DNA of 64,000 nt from Thinopyrum elongatum (lineage: Eukaryota > Streptophyta > Magnoliopsida > Poales > Poaceae), in NCBI GenBank assembly GCA_011799875.1, contig CM022303.1:70333680-70397679 (forward strand), read 5' to 3'. Shown piece after piece: positions 12,521 to 23,663 of the stretch. Each line of letters starts with the position of its first letter. Position 1 is the first letter of the stretch. Below the pieces are notes generated by a model. The model was not told the origin of the DNA. It worked only from the letters and a program-made list of their open reading frames with translations, and did not search any database. Made by a program: the position numbers and the translations under genes.

Positions 12521-13310
12521 GAAAAAAAAGGTTAGTTCATCGATTTATTTATGGTTCTAACTTATCAAAAGTGTTTATTTCTTCTTTATTTGGGCACTCT
12601 ATTGTTGATTCAGGTACATAGCCTTTTTATGGCAGCAAACAACCTGTACCGATCCAACATAATGATAATAGTCCAGGAATGGAACCATCCCCTCATGCGG
12701 GTCAAACCGCTCATAAACTAATTGGTATATATTTTTACTGCACCTGGTTCATAACTTCAATTCATCTCTGCGAAGATGCATACGGAATACTGGAGCCCGA
12801 TGTCCACACGATAAACATTGATGGTACGCATAATGTGCATATTTCATATCTCACTTGGAACCTTAGACATATCAATTGATCTATCACTTTAGACACATGT
12901 TCTTTTCAGAATTGCATCTAGATGTGCATATCAATTGTTTAATTGGAAATCCCAAAAAGTTGACTAAACAATTAAACAAAGAAATAGATACCGAGAGATT
13001 TGCATCCAGTTGTGATGTACAAATATAGATGTTAAAAAGCCATCCAATACAAACCTCAAATATCCTCACAAAAGCATGTGTGTCCACATCCAGTGTATAG
13101 ACACAAGATTCTTTGAAGTTGCTGCAAGAAATCCACCAAAATGTGGCTGAAATCTCAGCTGGCGACCTCCCTACACAGGCATTGCAAGTAAATATAAATC
13201 AGCAAACAGATGACATGTAAGTGATCTCATTTAAAACCATATACTGCTTGTGCTGGTGACATCTCACTACTTGAAAAAAAAAAAATTTATTATGTGGCAT
13301 CCGCAACAAC

Positions 13311-13383
13311 AAAGCAAAGCTACTGCAAATCGACAGAATGTTCAGTAAGCAAAGCTACTGCAGATCGACATAATGTTCAGTAA
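13311..13383. repeat. Imperfect 36-bp direct duplication
   Basis: AAGCAAAGCTACTGCA plus the following 20 bases, ending TGTTCAGTAA, occurs twice in a row with two differences. It is within the Helitron and next to the captured exon. Confidence 0.8.
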
Positions 13384-13475
13384 AAATTTGAAAATTGTAA
13401 TTAGCAGAACCAGATCACTGTAACCAACTAAGTACATCCTCATATCTAGCTGCGGAGGGGGGCGCATGCGCTTAC

Positions 13476-13579
13476 CAGCTGCGACTGCGCTTGGAGCGGG
13501 AGTTCTCGCAGCGGGCGAAGGCGACGATGAGCGCGACGCCCGCGGTGATCCCCACCGCCAGCCCCATCCACTTTTCCAT
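13476..13579 (-). pseudogene. Captured host first exon (membrane-protein N-terminus) inside the Helitron
   Basis: On the minus strand an ATG (13577-13579) opens 34 codons encoding MEKW, a 17-residue hydrophobic segment GLAVGITAGVALIVAFA, then a basic RCENSRSKRSR tail. The frame runs into AGCTG|GTAAGC, a good splice donor at 13471-13475. GC content rises sharply here and in the next 400 bp, which would be the captured 5' UTR or promoter. This is the usual signature of Helitron gene-fragment capture. No further exon was found, and the donor gene is not recognised. Confidence 0.5.
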
Positions 13580-14003
13580 TCCGCCTCCTCTCTGTCTCCT
13601 CCCCTACCAGTGCCTACTTCTTCGACTCCTCCCCCTCCGCGGCCCGACGCGCATCTGGGGGCAGCTCGCGGGCGAAAGCGAAGCGCCCGAACCGCTGGTG
13701 AGGCGGCGGTGCCTGCTCCGTTCTCGGGCAACGCCGGCGCGGGATGGCCACGGCCGCGGATCCGTTGGAGATGAACCCCGCGCCTCCGCGTCCTCCTCAG
13801 ACGGCGCCTTGCGCTGGGTCGGCTGCGAGCATGCGGAGCTCGAGCGCCTCCTCGGGCACGGAGGCGGCAGGGTTCGACGAGAAGGGCCGTGCGAACCTCG
13901 CGTCGGCGGCAGGGACGATGGGGAGGTGGGGCCTGACGAGGTGGAGAGAGGGGGAGTTGGCGACCAGAAGAATGGGGAACGGCAGCTAGAGTATCTCAGT
14001 TAG
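13580..14003. other. GC-rich captured segment in the Helitron
   Basis: This segment contrasts with the AT-rich Helitron around it. It contains overlapping plus-strand open frames (from 13466, 13491 and 13744) with Pro-, Ala- and Arg-rich translations typical of GC-rich non-coding DNA. It most likely represents the upstream region of the captured minus-strand exon. Confidence 0.4.
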
Positions 14004-14863
14004 ATGACGGGCTTAACTGGGAGAGTGAGTGACTGTGTGTGCAGCGGAGCGTTGTAGTACAATTTACTCATCAGTCATCAGGGGAGTATTTGTTTATCGG
14101 CCGTGTTCGATTCAGCTACGTGGGTAGCTTGATGGAATCAGGTCACCCTGATTGTTGTGCATCAGGGGCGCAGAAAATTTGCGGCAGGGAGCCAGCGACC
14201 AAGTTAAGAAGGGCCCTTTTGGCAGGAGTTTGTAGTCCTTTTGAGCGTGCAACTCGTAGTTAATCGTGGATTGTGGATACAATCCCAATTTAAGAAAAAA
14301 TTGGTAAGAAGAAAGTAATATTGAATATATATTTTTCTTCATTTAAAATATTATACCTCAAACTTACAATGATGACCCTAACCTCTAAATAACAGACGAA
14401 TTATGTCAGTTATACAGTTTACGATATCATGGCTGCGATATACAACAAAGAGTTATGGCTGTATTACATGATGAACATCTATATGGTACCGTGTGTTACC
14501 TAATGAACATCAATATGGTACCGTGATTGCCGGTGAGGTGTTGGTCGTGGCGTTGGTTGCCAAGATGCACTTGCCAAGGGGGAATGGCCATAGCGCAAAT
14601 TTACTTGCCAAATTTAAGTTTCTTCATTGACTGATTTTTTATCAATTAGTTAATGATTTTTGGTAAGAGTTAATTAATGGACGTGGACATGCTAATTCAT
14701 AAAGCACAAAATTTCCAGTCATTTGTATGACTTAGGAATTATTTGTTCTTTCCATGAGATTTCGGCTTCTCAAAAAGTAGGTTTGCATTATGATAGAATT
14801 ATTATGTTTTATAATAGAACTAATTTTAGTCTGTGATGTACGTTGCACGTGTATGCTTACTAG
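14004..14863. other. 3' portion of the Helitron, no gene seen
   Basis: AT-rich sequence without a recognised gene or conserved motif, ending in the Helitron 3' terminus. Confidence 0.6.
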
Positions 14864-16543
14864 TAGCCGCAAAATAATAAAATAATCATACGAACAAAAG
14901 CCTACGTATGCCCACCGTATATTATTCGTCTTTTGTTACTGGCTTTTCTTCGAATTAAGCCTTATTCTGACCTCTCCGTCCAGACTCCAAGTCATGCTCT
15001 GCACCTCTCACAAAAAAGAAGAAGATATGTCCCCTTTAAACACTGCGTCTATAATGCTCTGATCTCGGTAATATCTTGCCTTCGTCGATTTCGCACACGA
15101 GGAAGGACCGGCCTCCGCCCTCAACAAGGCAAAAGAGCATGGTTAAATTGTGCCCTCAACAATGCTAGCAGCAGAGAACTGCCTGCTGGCTTGGCAACGT
15201 GCCTGATGAGATTACAAACACTGCAATCTCTGAATGTAATCACCTGCATTGATTAATGAAAGTTCCTTTCCGCAAAAGAAAAAAACATACGCCATATCAC
15301 CGAACATGAAAACCACATCTACTTAAGAATTTACTAGACGGACTAGTGCACCCATATTTTTTATTGAATCTTCTACACACTAGAATCCCATAATCATTTT
15401 CAAATAGTCCTTGTGAAACCTTGTCGGCATTTTAAAAACACTAGTCGTGTAATTTGGGGTGGATTGTGCTAACGACTTGATAACAATATCCTTTCCTCTG
15501 ACGGCGGCATATATTTCTGACTAATGTCAGCCTCTTTTTAAGCATGTCTCTATAAATAAAAACCTGCCCGCTTTCATTCTTCCTGCCGTAGTGACGAACC
15601 CTAACCTCAAGCGTCATGATTGGGGCTGCCGAGCGACTCGTTCAAGATGTCGTGGTCATCGGGGCCGAGATCGCCCCGGGGCTCGCTCGCGTTGTCGTTG
15701 GGGTTGCCATTGTCATCGTCGTTGTTGTTATTTCCGTCGTTGTTGTTTCCGTTGTCATCACCACCTCCCCCATTGTTGGAGTTGGGGCTGCCTACCATAC
15801 AGATCTCATAAGTCGTGGTGGCCGTTCACGGGCTGTCTGGGGACTCGCCCGTCTCCTCTTCCATCTCTTTGACTTCATCGTAGGCACTTTCGAGGACTTC
15901 GGTCAGGTCTTTAACCTTTGCGACAAGATGGGTGGTGAGTGGGACGAAAAATTGACCTTTCCTGTGGACTCCCAAATCCAATCGTACACGTAGATCGGGT
16001 TGTCCAAAATTGCGAGCTGAATTTGATCTATCATCTCGTTCAGAAGAAGTTTCTCGGGTTCATCTTGGACTTGATCTGACATTGGGACCAGAGGAAGCGA
16101 CTCCAAGATCCGATCTGACATGGACCTCGGTTTCTCACACTCCACCAAGGCCTGATCTAACATCTGGACCATCGGAGCTGGCATCGGATCCCGATCTAAG
16201 GTCGGGTCCAATGAAGGATTCTCACGCTCGTCCTGAGCCGAATTTAACATCGGGTTCAGGGTGAACGGTCGCGTTGATCCTCGGCTTGGTATGACACCCA
16301 TCCCATGAAGATAAGCTAACCGCAGGAATCCGATGTATACTCCATGCTGCCAAATCTAACGATCGTACCTAGAGCGAAGGATTGGACCTGGCCGAGGCGG
16401 CCGGCCGAGTTGGCGCCAAGAGCGATCCCGCCCAAGACAAAAATATCTGCCCCGGCACGAAGGTCATGCCGGTACCGATCTGCTTGTTGATCTTGACCCC
16501 CATCGTACCACGACGATCGCTTAGCGAGACCTACATGAGCCAC
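14864..16543. repeat. Tandem duplication, copy 2, right part
   Basis: This is collinear with about 8141-9832 of copy 1, from ATCATACGAAC to GCGAGACCTACATGAGCCACC. Unlike copy 1, it continues into an LTR at 16545. Confidence 0.75.
15607..16301 (-). pseudogene. Gypsy-type internal region fragment (copy 2)
   Basis: Frame 15903-16301 (132 codons) corresponds to the first broken piece in copy 1 but reads further. A frameshift then separates it from the Asn/Gly/Asp-rich segment at 15607-15798. In minus-strand orientation it begins just inside the LTR at 16545-16955, the position of gag. No catalytic motif is visible. Confidence 0.4.
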
Positions 16544-16544
16544 C

Positions 16545-16955
16545 AAAGACGGAGGTAAATCCAGCAGATCTCGAAGCAGGGGATCCCCAGCTAAGCGTCT
16601 AAGTATGATGGTAACAGGGACACGAGGTTTTACCGGCTCTCCGAGGAGATAATATAGTACGTCATGCTTGTCTTTATTGTTTAGGAATAAGTAAAAAAGT
16701 ACAGATGTCTACCCTGAGATTGTAATGTGTCTTCCACGAGCCAGACCCTTGGCTTATATAGATATCGGGGGTCCTAGGGTTATAACTTCCTAGTTGGCTA
16801 CATGAGGAAACCAAGTATTCTACAAATCCAGCTTCTTGAAGTATACGCCAAGTATTTTGGAGCTTTCCGATTATACGCCATGGACCGCCTGATGTGGTCC
16901 ACTCCAGAACCGACAAGGGGTCCTCGGCCCGGCCCACCAGGCTGGGAGACAACAT
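16545..16955 (-). mobile_element. Gypsy-type LTR, minus orientation
   Basis: Read on the minus strand it begins TGTTGTCTCCC and has a TATATAAG box and an AATAAA polyadenylation signal. It then has the GGTAAAACCTCGTGTCCCTG block found near the end of many Triticeae Gypsy LTRs, and GGATTTACCTCCGTC at its inner edge. No second LTR was found to the left, so the element is truncated. Confidence 0.55.
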
Positions 16956-17784
16956 GCTAAGAGGCCCTAAGCCGGGACACCGTCAGCAGGGTCAATACAA
17001 ACAACTAGCACTAATGTTCTTTTAAAGGTCACCGAGGACGAAAGCCCACCTAAAAAAATCATTAGTTGATCAAGTGACAAATTAGCAGCGGGAGAGTTTT
17101 CAAGGTATGAGGGGTTACACCCATCAGGGATCACTCTATGACAAGGCAGCAAAAAGTAGCGCTAATGTATCCCTCAAGAACAAAAGTAGCACTAATATAC
17201 GGCTAAAAGATGTGTAACTCATATTAACTAGCATGTATGCGATGATTACCCATCGAGACCTTCAAGTAATTATAAGAAAATTGAACACATCAAACAAACC
17301 CTATGATAATTTAAAAAAAGAATTTAGGATATTGAATCTCTTGCTCCTTCAGATCAATTATATGGATAAATCGGTAGTGTCACTTACAGACCGAAATTGC
17401 AGATGGAATCATCAAGTTTTGAAGAAGAGATGAGTGGCTAATGGGGGCGGCGATAGTTCAGGCGACCAGACGGAGCGATAGACGAAGAACGTTTCTGGGC
17501 GAGTGAGCGATCCTCAAGAGCGGCGATTGATTATTCGATGGTGGGATATTGGTTTGCTTTTAGCCGTTTTACGGGCCTAGACAAAGTAATGGGCTGTAGG
17601 CTTTACACTTAAAACGTATGTCGTGTTTAGAGTCTGATGGCATGGGGTCAATTATTTCCACTTTTGTCTAATTTTTATATATTTCCACTTGGTTCTTTTT
17701 CCCCTTTTTAATGGACTATATGTACAAGGGTTTAAGACGAGGTCATCAACGTTAATCGACCCAGGCCCAACACTGTAGCTCTAT
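16956..17784. other. Unassigned intergenic sequence
   Basis: No gene, TIR or LTR terminus was recognised. Short open frames show no recognisable motif. Confidence 0.6.
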
Positions 17785-18332
17785 CCCTAGTCTCGCCCAT
17801 AGTTCCAGCGCAGACACGAAGCTCGAGTGATACATGTCAGCGCCTCGTACCTTTGCGACATTGTTGTGCTCGATATCAATAATATTCCTAATCTCTTCCT
17901 CGTCTTCTGCCAGTCACATATTGTTGAATAAGGCAGAACACTTGTTGAGTTAATGAGATGGCTCATAGCCAACTCATATAAAACTAAAGTGGATTTTACA
18001 CCCCCATACTTGTTCCATGTTAGCCCTGGAAAAAATAGTGTCATCGAGAAATAGGAAATGTGATATGTTCGATGCTCCCATGTTGATCTTTGGTTCATGG
18101 AGTTCCCCCAAAATAGATTGCCCAATTCATAATCCCTGAAGGCTCACCTGTAACAAAAAAAGATACATATAGGAGGGCAAAGGCCCCCCCCCCGCGGCTT
18201 GGACATTGAAATCCACAAATACGCCATAAAATTGATGTAGGAGATAGTCCCTACCATTTCGGTGGAACAAGTAACACCAATAATGTATTGAGCGGTTCCG
18301 GGAGGCTGGCATGGCCGACAGGTTCGCATTCC
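17785..18332 (-). pseudogene. LINE reverse-transcriptase fragment, tandem copy 1
   Basis: Minus-strand frames include a KSTLVLYELAMSHLINSTS segment and, nearby, PLPSYMYLFLL. These resemble the LINE RT core, where a GxPLSPYxFLL block precedes ISHLLFADD and KxxLxxYExATGQLIN. Stops and frameshifts interrupt it. The same sequence recurs twice downstream, head to tail. Confidence 0.5.
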
Positions 18333-18719
18333 CGGTCTCGCCCGTCAAAGAAAGGCAGCTGGAGCTCTACATGTCAGCCACACCCTACCTTTGTGACATT
18401 ATTGTGTTCGATATCAATAATATTCCTAATCTCTTCGTCGTATTCTGCCAGTCATACAATGTTGAATAAGATGGAATACTTGTTGAGTTAATGAGATGAC
18501 TCGTAGCCAACTCATATAAAACCAAAGAAGATTTTACAACCCCAACTTGTTCCATGTCAGCTCTGGAAAAAGTATTGTTATCGACAAATAGGAAATGTGA
18601 TATGTCGGATGCTCTCATGTTGATCTTTGGTTCATGGAGTTCCCCCAAAATAGATTGCCCAATTCATAATCCTTGTAGGCCCATTTGGAACAAAAAAAGA
18701 AGCATATAGGAGGGCAAAG

Positions 18720-18763
<44 letters not shown>

Positions 18764-19037
18764 CCCCATGTGCGTCAATGGCCTTTGGACATTGAAATCC
18801 ACTAAATAATTCATCAAAGTCTTGTTTCCTGAGAATTCCATTAGGAATATCCAATCTACATGATCATAGGCTTAGCTCAAGTGCAATTTAAATGCACAAA
18901 CATGTCAAACAAATAGCAGGTTGTAAAATATGTACGCCGTAAAATCTGGTGTAGGAGATAGTCATTGTCATTTTGGTGGAATAAGTAACACCAGGAATGT
19001 ATCGAGAGGTTGCCATGGCCAAAAGGTTCGCATTCCC
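18333..19037 (-). pseudogene. LINE reverse-transcriptase fragment, tandem copy 2
   Basis: This is the best-preserved copy. Frame 18385-18648 reads MGELHEPKINMRASDISHFL, then a degenerate catalytic box (FVDNN instead of FADD), then KSSLVLYELATSHLINSTS. It is longer than copy 1 because it keeps sequence for EFSGNKTLMNYLVDFNVQ. A 42-bp poly-C tract lies where the Gly/Pro-rich RT block should be. Confidence 0.5.
18720..18761. repeat. Poly-C tract of 42 bp
   Basis: An uninterrupted run of 42 C, inside LINE copy 2. The homologous place in copy 1 (about 18181) has a much shorter C run. Length may be affected by assembly error. Confidence 0.9.
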
Positions 19038-21262
19038 CGGTCTCTCCCCCAGTTCCGCGCAGGCAAGGAGCTCGAGCGGTACATGTCAGCGACGTCATAC
19101 CTTTGTAACATTCTTGTGCTTGATATCAATAATATTCCTAGTTTGTTCCTTGTCTTCTGCCAGTCGCATATTGTTGAATAAGACGAAATACTTGTTAAAT
19201 TAATGAGATGGCTTGTAGCCAACTCATATAAAACCAAAGCAGATTTTTTAACCCCAACTTTTTGTTGGGGAACGTAGCATGCAATTTCAAAAATATTCTA
19301 CGCTCACGCAAGATCTATCTAGGAGATGCATAGCAACGAGAGGGGAGAGTGTGTCCACGTACCCTCGTAGACCGAAAGCGGAAGCGTTAGCTTAACGTGG
19401 TTGATGTAGTCGAACGTCTTCGCGATCCAACCGATCAAGCAACGAACGTACGGCACCTCCGAGTTCAGCACACGTTCAGCTCGTTGACGTCCCTCGAGCT
19501 CTTGATCCAGTTGAGGGTGAGGGAGAGTTCCGTCAGCACGACGGCGTGGCGACGGTGATGATGAAGTTACCGGCGCAGGGCTTCGCCTAAGCACTACGAC
19601 GATATGACCGAGGTGTGTAACTGTGGAGGGGGGCACCGCACACGGCTAAGAAAAACTTTGATGTGCTATTGGGGTGCCCCTGGCCACGTATATAAAGGAG
19701 GGGAGGGAAGAGGTGGCCGGCCCAAGGGGGGCGCGCCAGGTGTGGGGAATCCTACTAGGACTCCCTAGTCCAAGTAGGATTCCCCTCCTCTTTCCTATTC
19801 CTAGTAGGAGAACGAGGGAAGGAGGAAGAGGGGAGAAGGAAGGAGGGGGGTGCCGCCCCCTCCTAGTCCAATTCGGACCAGCCCATGGGGGGGCGCGCGG
19901 CCACCCCTTGAGGCCCTTCTCTCCTTTCCCGTATGGCCCATTAAGGCCCACTACTTCCCCCGGCGAATTCCCGTAACTCTCCGGTACTCCGAAAAATACC
20001 CGAATCACTCGGAACCTTTCCGATGTCCGAATATAGCCTTCCAATATATCGATCGTTACCTCTCGACCATTTCGAGACTCCTTGTCATGTCCGTGATCTC
20101 ATCCGGGACTCCGAACTATCTTCGGTCATCAAATCACATAACTCATAATACAAATCGTCATCGAACGTTAAGCGTGCGGACCCTAGGGGTTCGAGAACTA
20201 TGTAGACATGACCGAGACACATCTCCGGTCAATAACCAATAGCGGAACCTGGATGCTCATATTGGCTCCTACATATTCTACGAAGATCTTTATCGGTCAA
20301 ACCGCATAACAACATACGTTATTCCCTTTGTCATCGGTATGTTACTTGCCCGAGATTCGATCATCGGTATCATCATACCTAGTTCAATCTCGTTACCGGC
20401 AAGTCTCTTTACTCGTTCCGTAATGCATCATCCCGCAACTAACTCATTAGTCACATTGCTTGCAAGGCTTCATATGATGTGCATTACCGAGAGGGCCCAG
20501 AGATACCTCTTCGATACTCGGAGTGACAAATCCTAATCTCGATCTATGCCAACCCAACAAACACCTTTGGAGACACCTGTAGAGCATCTTTATAATCACC
20601 CAGTTACGTTGTGATGTTTGATAGCACACAAGGTGTTCCTCCGGTATTCGGGAGTTGCATAATCTCATAGTCAGAGGAATATGTATAAGTCATGAAGAAA
20701 GCTTTAGCAATAAAACTTAACGATCATTCTGCTAAGCTAACGGATGGGTCTTGTCCATCACATCATTCTCCTAATGATGTGATCCCGTTCATAAAATGAC
20801 AACACATGTCTATGGTCAGGAAACTTAACCATCTTTGATTAACGAGCTAGTCAAGTAGAGGCATACTAGGGACACTTTGTTTTGTCTATGTATTCACACA
20901 TGTATCAAGTTTCCGGTTAATACAATTCTAGCATGAATAATAAACATTTATCATGATATAAGGAAATATAAATAACAATTTTATTATTGCCTCTAGGGCA
21001 TATTTCCTTCACTTTTTCCCTGTTAGCTTTGGGAAAAATATTGTCATTGACAAATGGGAAATGTGATATGTTTTGTGCTCTCATGTTGATCTTTAGTTCA
21101 TGGAGTTTCCCCAAAATAGATTGCCCAATTCATAATCCTGCACCCTCCCCTTGCGCGTCAAAGGACATTGGACATTAAAATCCACTAAATAGTTCACCAA
21201 AGTCCTATTTCCGGAGAATTCCATCAGGAATTTCCAATCTACACGATCATAGGCTTAGCTTC
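19038..21262 (-). pseudogene. LINE reverse-transcriptase fragment, tandem copy 3, split by a solo LTR
   Basis: The copy runs 19038-19262 and resumes at 21012-21262. Removing the solo LTR and one CTTTT restores alignment with copies 1 and 2 across the junction. The minus strand reads ISHFPFV and KINMRAQ in the right part and YELATSHLINLTS in the left. Confidence 0.5.
19263..21011 (-). mobile_element. Solo LTR, Angela/BARE-type Copia
   Basis: The element starts TGTTGGGGAACGTAG and ends GGCATATTTCCTTCA, the reverse complement of the Angela-type LTR at 31276-33004. It is 1,749 bp long and flanked by a perfect 5-bp duplication CTTTT (19258-19262 and 21012-21016). No internal region remains, so it arose by LTR-LTR recombination. 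Confidence 0.9.
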
Positions 21263-21267
21263 ACCAA

Positions 21268-22022
21268 TGTCCTTTGCTTCGCGGTACTTCACAAAACCCG
21301 GGATGCATCGGTATCCTCCTGAGTCATCACCATGCTCACTATACCGAAATCCTTGTTACCGGTTTTGTTCTTCTTTCTCGTTATTGTGTTCCGGCACCTC
21401 GTGACGAAGCCACCTGTGTCTGGCCAGACGATGATCGATGTCGTCACACCGAGAGGGCCCAAAGAATATCTCTCCATCGTCGGAGGAGCAAATCCCACTC
21501 TTGAGTTATTTGGTCACTTGTCAAACTTTCTGATGAACTCGTAAGTTGTCGTTATGATCACCGTGTTACAGGTGACGTTTGAGCAACCCCAAATCCCACC
21601 GTACGATAAGAAGTGACCATGATACTCCTATGGTCTAAGGAGCAAAATCACACGTTAACACTCCGTGTTATTACAATTGATTATAGACGATATTAACTCA
21701 ATTCATAACATACAAGATTGGGTCAATTCAATATGACCGTTCTTCTAACGTCATAACCTCAATGTTGTTTTATGATGGTCGTTACACTTAACGATATCCT
21801 AAGATCCGGAAAACGTGATCACCAACAACACTTGAGCTAGTCCTAAAGGCAATACTAGGAACCTTCTATTTAACCGTTTATCATTCCACACGTGCGTATG
21901 AGTTTTCTACTGAATCGCATATTGCAGGATCATACCAGTTATAGCATAGAATATAAACTCCATAATTATGAATATGGAAATATAATAGTAAAAATATTAT
22001 TGCCTCTAGGGCATATTTCCAA
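21268..22022 (-). mobile_element. Copia-type LTR fragment
   Basis: On the minus strand it starts TTGGAAATATGCCCTAGAGG, the shared start of Angela-like LTRs, but then diverges from Angela within about 50 bp. It retains the GAGAGATATTCTTTGGGCCC block. The other end is truncated against LINE copy 3. Subfamily not determined. Confidence 0.55.
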
Positions 22023-22679
22023 CGTTCACATGTGAGGCCATACAAATAAACAAATGCATTTCTACTCACATGTGAGACTAGCAAACTTCAATAAACAAAT
22101 GTTACTTTTACTTGGTGTGAGTCCTATCCCAAATAAATGAATACACCACTACCCCTAATATCGGAATAACATTCTTATAAAAACACGAATTATAATGCAA
22201 GTATGCGACCCCAACTCAAAATCATGGTCTTGAATTTAGTTTCTTTTCCCAACTAATTCTTCCAGCTCTACATCATAGCAAGAGAGAACAAACAAATTGC
22301 AATTTCACGATCTTGTGCATTCAACTTACTCATGACCATTCTCCTATGTTTCAAAATTCAAAATGTTATCTCACTACAAATCTTACAAAGGACCTATTAT
22401 GGTTGCTTAATATTTTTCAATGGACGCAACTTGATCTTTTGTCATATTGTTGCTCTCATTTTTAATTGTGAACCATGCAAAAACCTCAAGACACTATAAT
22501 CTTTTGACAATCGCGTAAGCCAATGGTAACTTCTCATCTTTTTTGGCTTCATAGCAACGCATGGGATTATCCTAGCATAGATGACGGCTGAAAGTTAAGC
22601 CCTGGACCATTTTCCTAATATTGTTTTCTCTCTAAAATTGTGCATATTTGGTAAAAAAAAAAGAACTTCTAGCGACGAT
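22023..22679. other. Unassigned AT-rich sequence
   Basis: CACATGTGAG occurs twice (22026 and 22067) with nearby AATAAACAAATG repeats. No gene or TE terminus is identified. Confidence 0.6.
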
Positions 22680-23590
22680 TCCTCCCGTGGGTTTGATACC
22701 AGGGTCACCTCTGGGGAAAAAGGCAAGAATATCCACATCTAAAACAGGATCAACGGTAATCAAGTACTAGAAATGCAAGACAATGAAGCCGACGTCCCAG
22801 GAGGACTCCTCCACCACCTAGATCGGCTAGGACTCTGTAACCCTAGGCCATTGGCATCCTTTATCAATCGAGGCGGGGCTAGTCGATAGGCATGATTACC
22901 CAAATCATTATCACACATTGATCTACCATTTTACTCTGTAAACACCCATACATTAATATAAATACGAGCACGAGTAGGCAGTGGCGAATCTAAAAGAATG
23001 GAGGGGGACTGGGCTGCCTGGGTCATGCAAATATGTGTTGGACTGGGCCTGCAAGTAGCTGGGCTGGGCCTTAAAACTAGTAGTAAAAACAAATTTTACA
23101 GCGCTGGAGGGGGGCTTGAGCCTGTTAAAGCCCACCCAGTAGATTCGCCCCTGTGAGTAGGGTATTACCTCCACAGGGAGGTCCTAGACCTAGGTAATCT
23201 GCTCTTCTGTTACTTCTCTGATCTTCCGGGCTAGTTGTAGCATTCCATCGAGGGGTCTGTCATAATCTACTCCATCAGTGGCGCAGTAGGCACGGGTTGC
23301 ACTGGCCGGAATTGAGATCCAGATGAAATCCTTCAACAATTTTGGTGTTTACACCCCATGCTAGATCTTTGCTTTTGGCTCGATGACGGTCACCTTGAGC
23401 CCGTCGCAAGCTTCGCCGCATGCTGAATAATCTTCTTCTTCAACTTGGAGTTTGACGCTGATTCGCGCGATGAGCTTGTGCTCCACCCGGCTCCTTGCCG
23501 GGCACATGAGTCAGGAGCGGTCTTCTACTTCAGCCCATGCATAGCCCACTTTCGTCGTCAATCATGGAATCAACCTGCTACGTCCTAAGA
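22680..23590 (+). mobile_element. Gypsy-type LTR/leader fragment, interrupted by a hAT MITE
   Basis: The block CACCACCTAGATCGGCTAGG, the CTAACCCTAGGCC-like stretch, GGGGCTAGTCGATAGG and GGTATTACCTCCACAGGGAG follow the order seen in many Triticeae Gypsy LTRs. Both ends are unclear and no coding domain is seen. The family assignment rests on recognition of short blocks. Confidence 0.4.
22979..23153. mobile_element. hAT-type MITE (175 bp)
   Basis: The terminal inverted repeats are CAGTGGCGAATCTA and TAGATTCGCCCCTG. They are flanked by an 8-bp duplication, CGAGTAGG (22971-22978) and TGAGTAGG (23154-23161), with one mismatch. The 8-bp duplication and CAG..CTG ends indicate hAT. Excising it rejoins a Gypsy LTR block. 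Confidence 0.7.
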
Positions 23591-23663
23591 GCATCTAGAA
23601 CTTGACCCCCCATACCCCACAATGCCCGGGTGGGCTGCCAGGTCACTGCCGGGACGCAAAACA

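Larger units (their letters stand above)
10369..14863 (+). mobile_element. Helitron (about 4.5 kb), probably non-autonomous
   Basis: The 5' end reads TCTCTACTACTATTAAAC, the grass Helitron consensus. The 3' end is CTAG followed by T, with a small ACGT-TGC-ACGT hairpin about 12 nt upstream. Copy 1 shows the unoccupied target, CCTA|TGAGCC at 8140/8141, an A^T dinucleotide; one extra T at the left junction makes the exact breakpoint ambiguous by a base. It contains a 49-bp minisatellite, an 85-bp array, a decayed Rep N-terminal remnant and a captured exon. No helicase domain is visible. Confidence 0.75.

Noticed and set aside
18615..18854. Open frames containing a long poly-glycine run
   Set aside because: They are translations of the poly-C tract within a decayed LINE.
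19646..20044. Open frames of 100-132 codons in the solo LTR
   Set aside because: They lie in the GC-rich middle of an Angela-type LTR, and similar frames recur in every LTR copy in the window.
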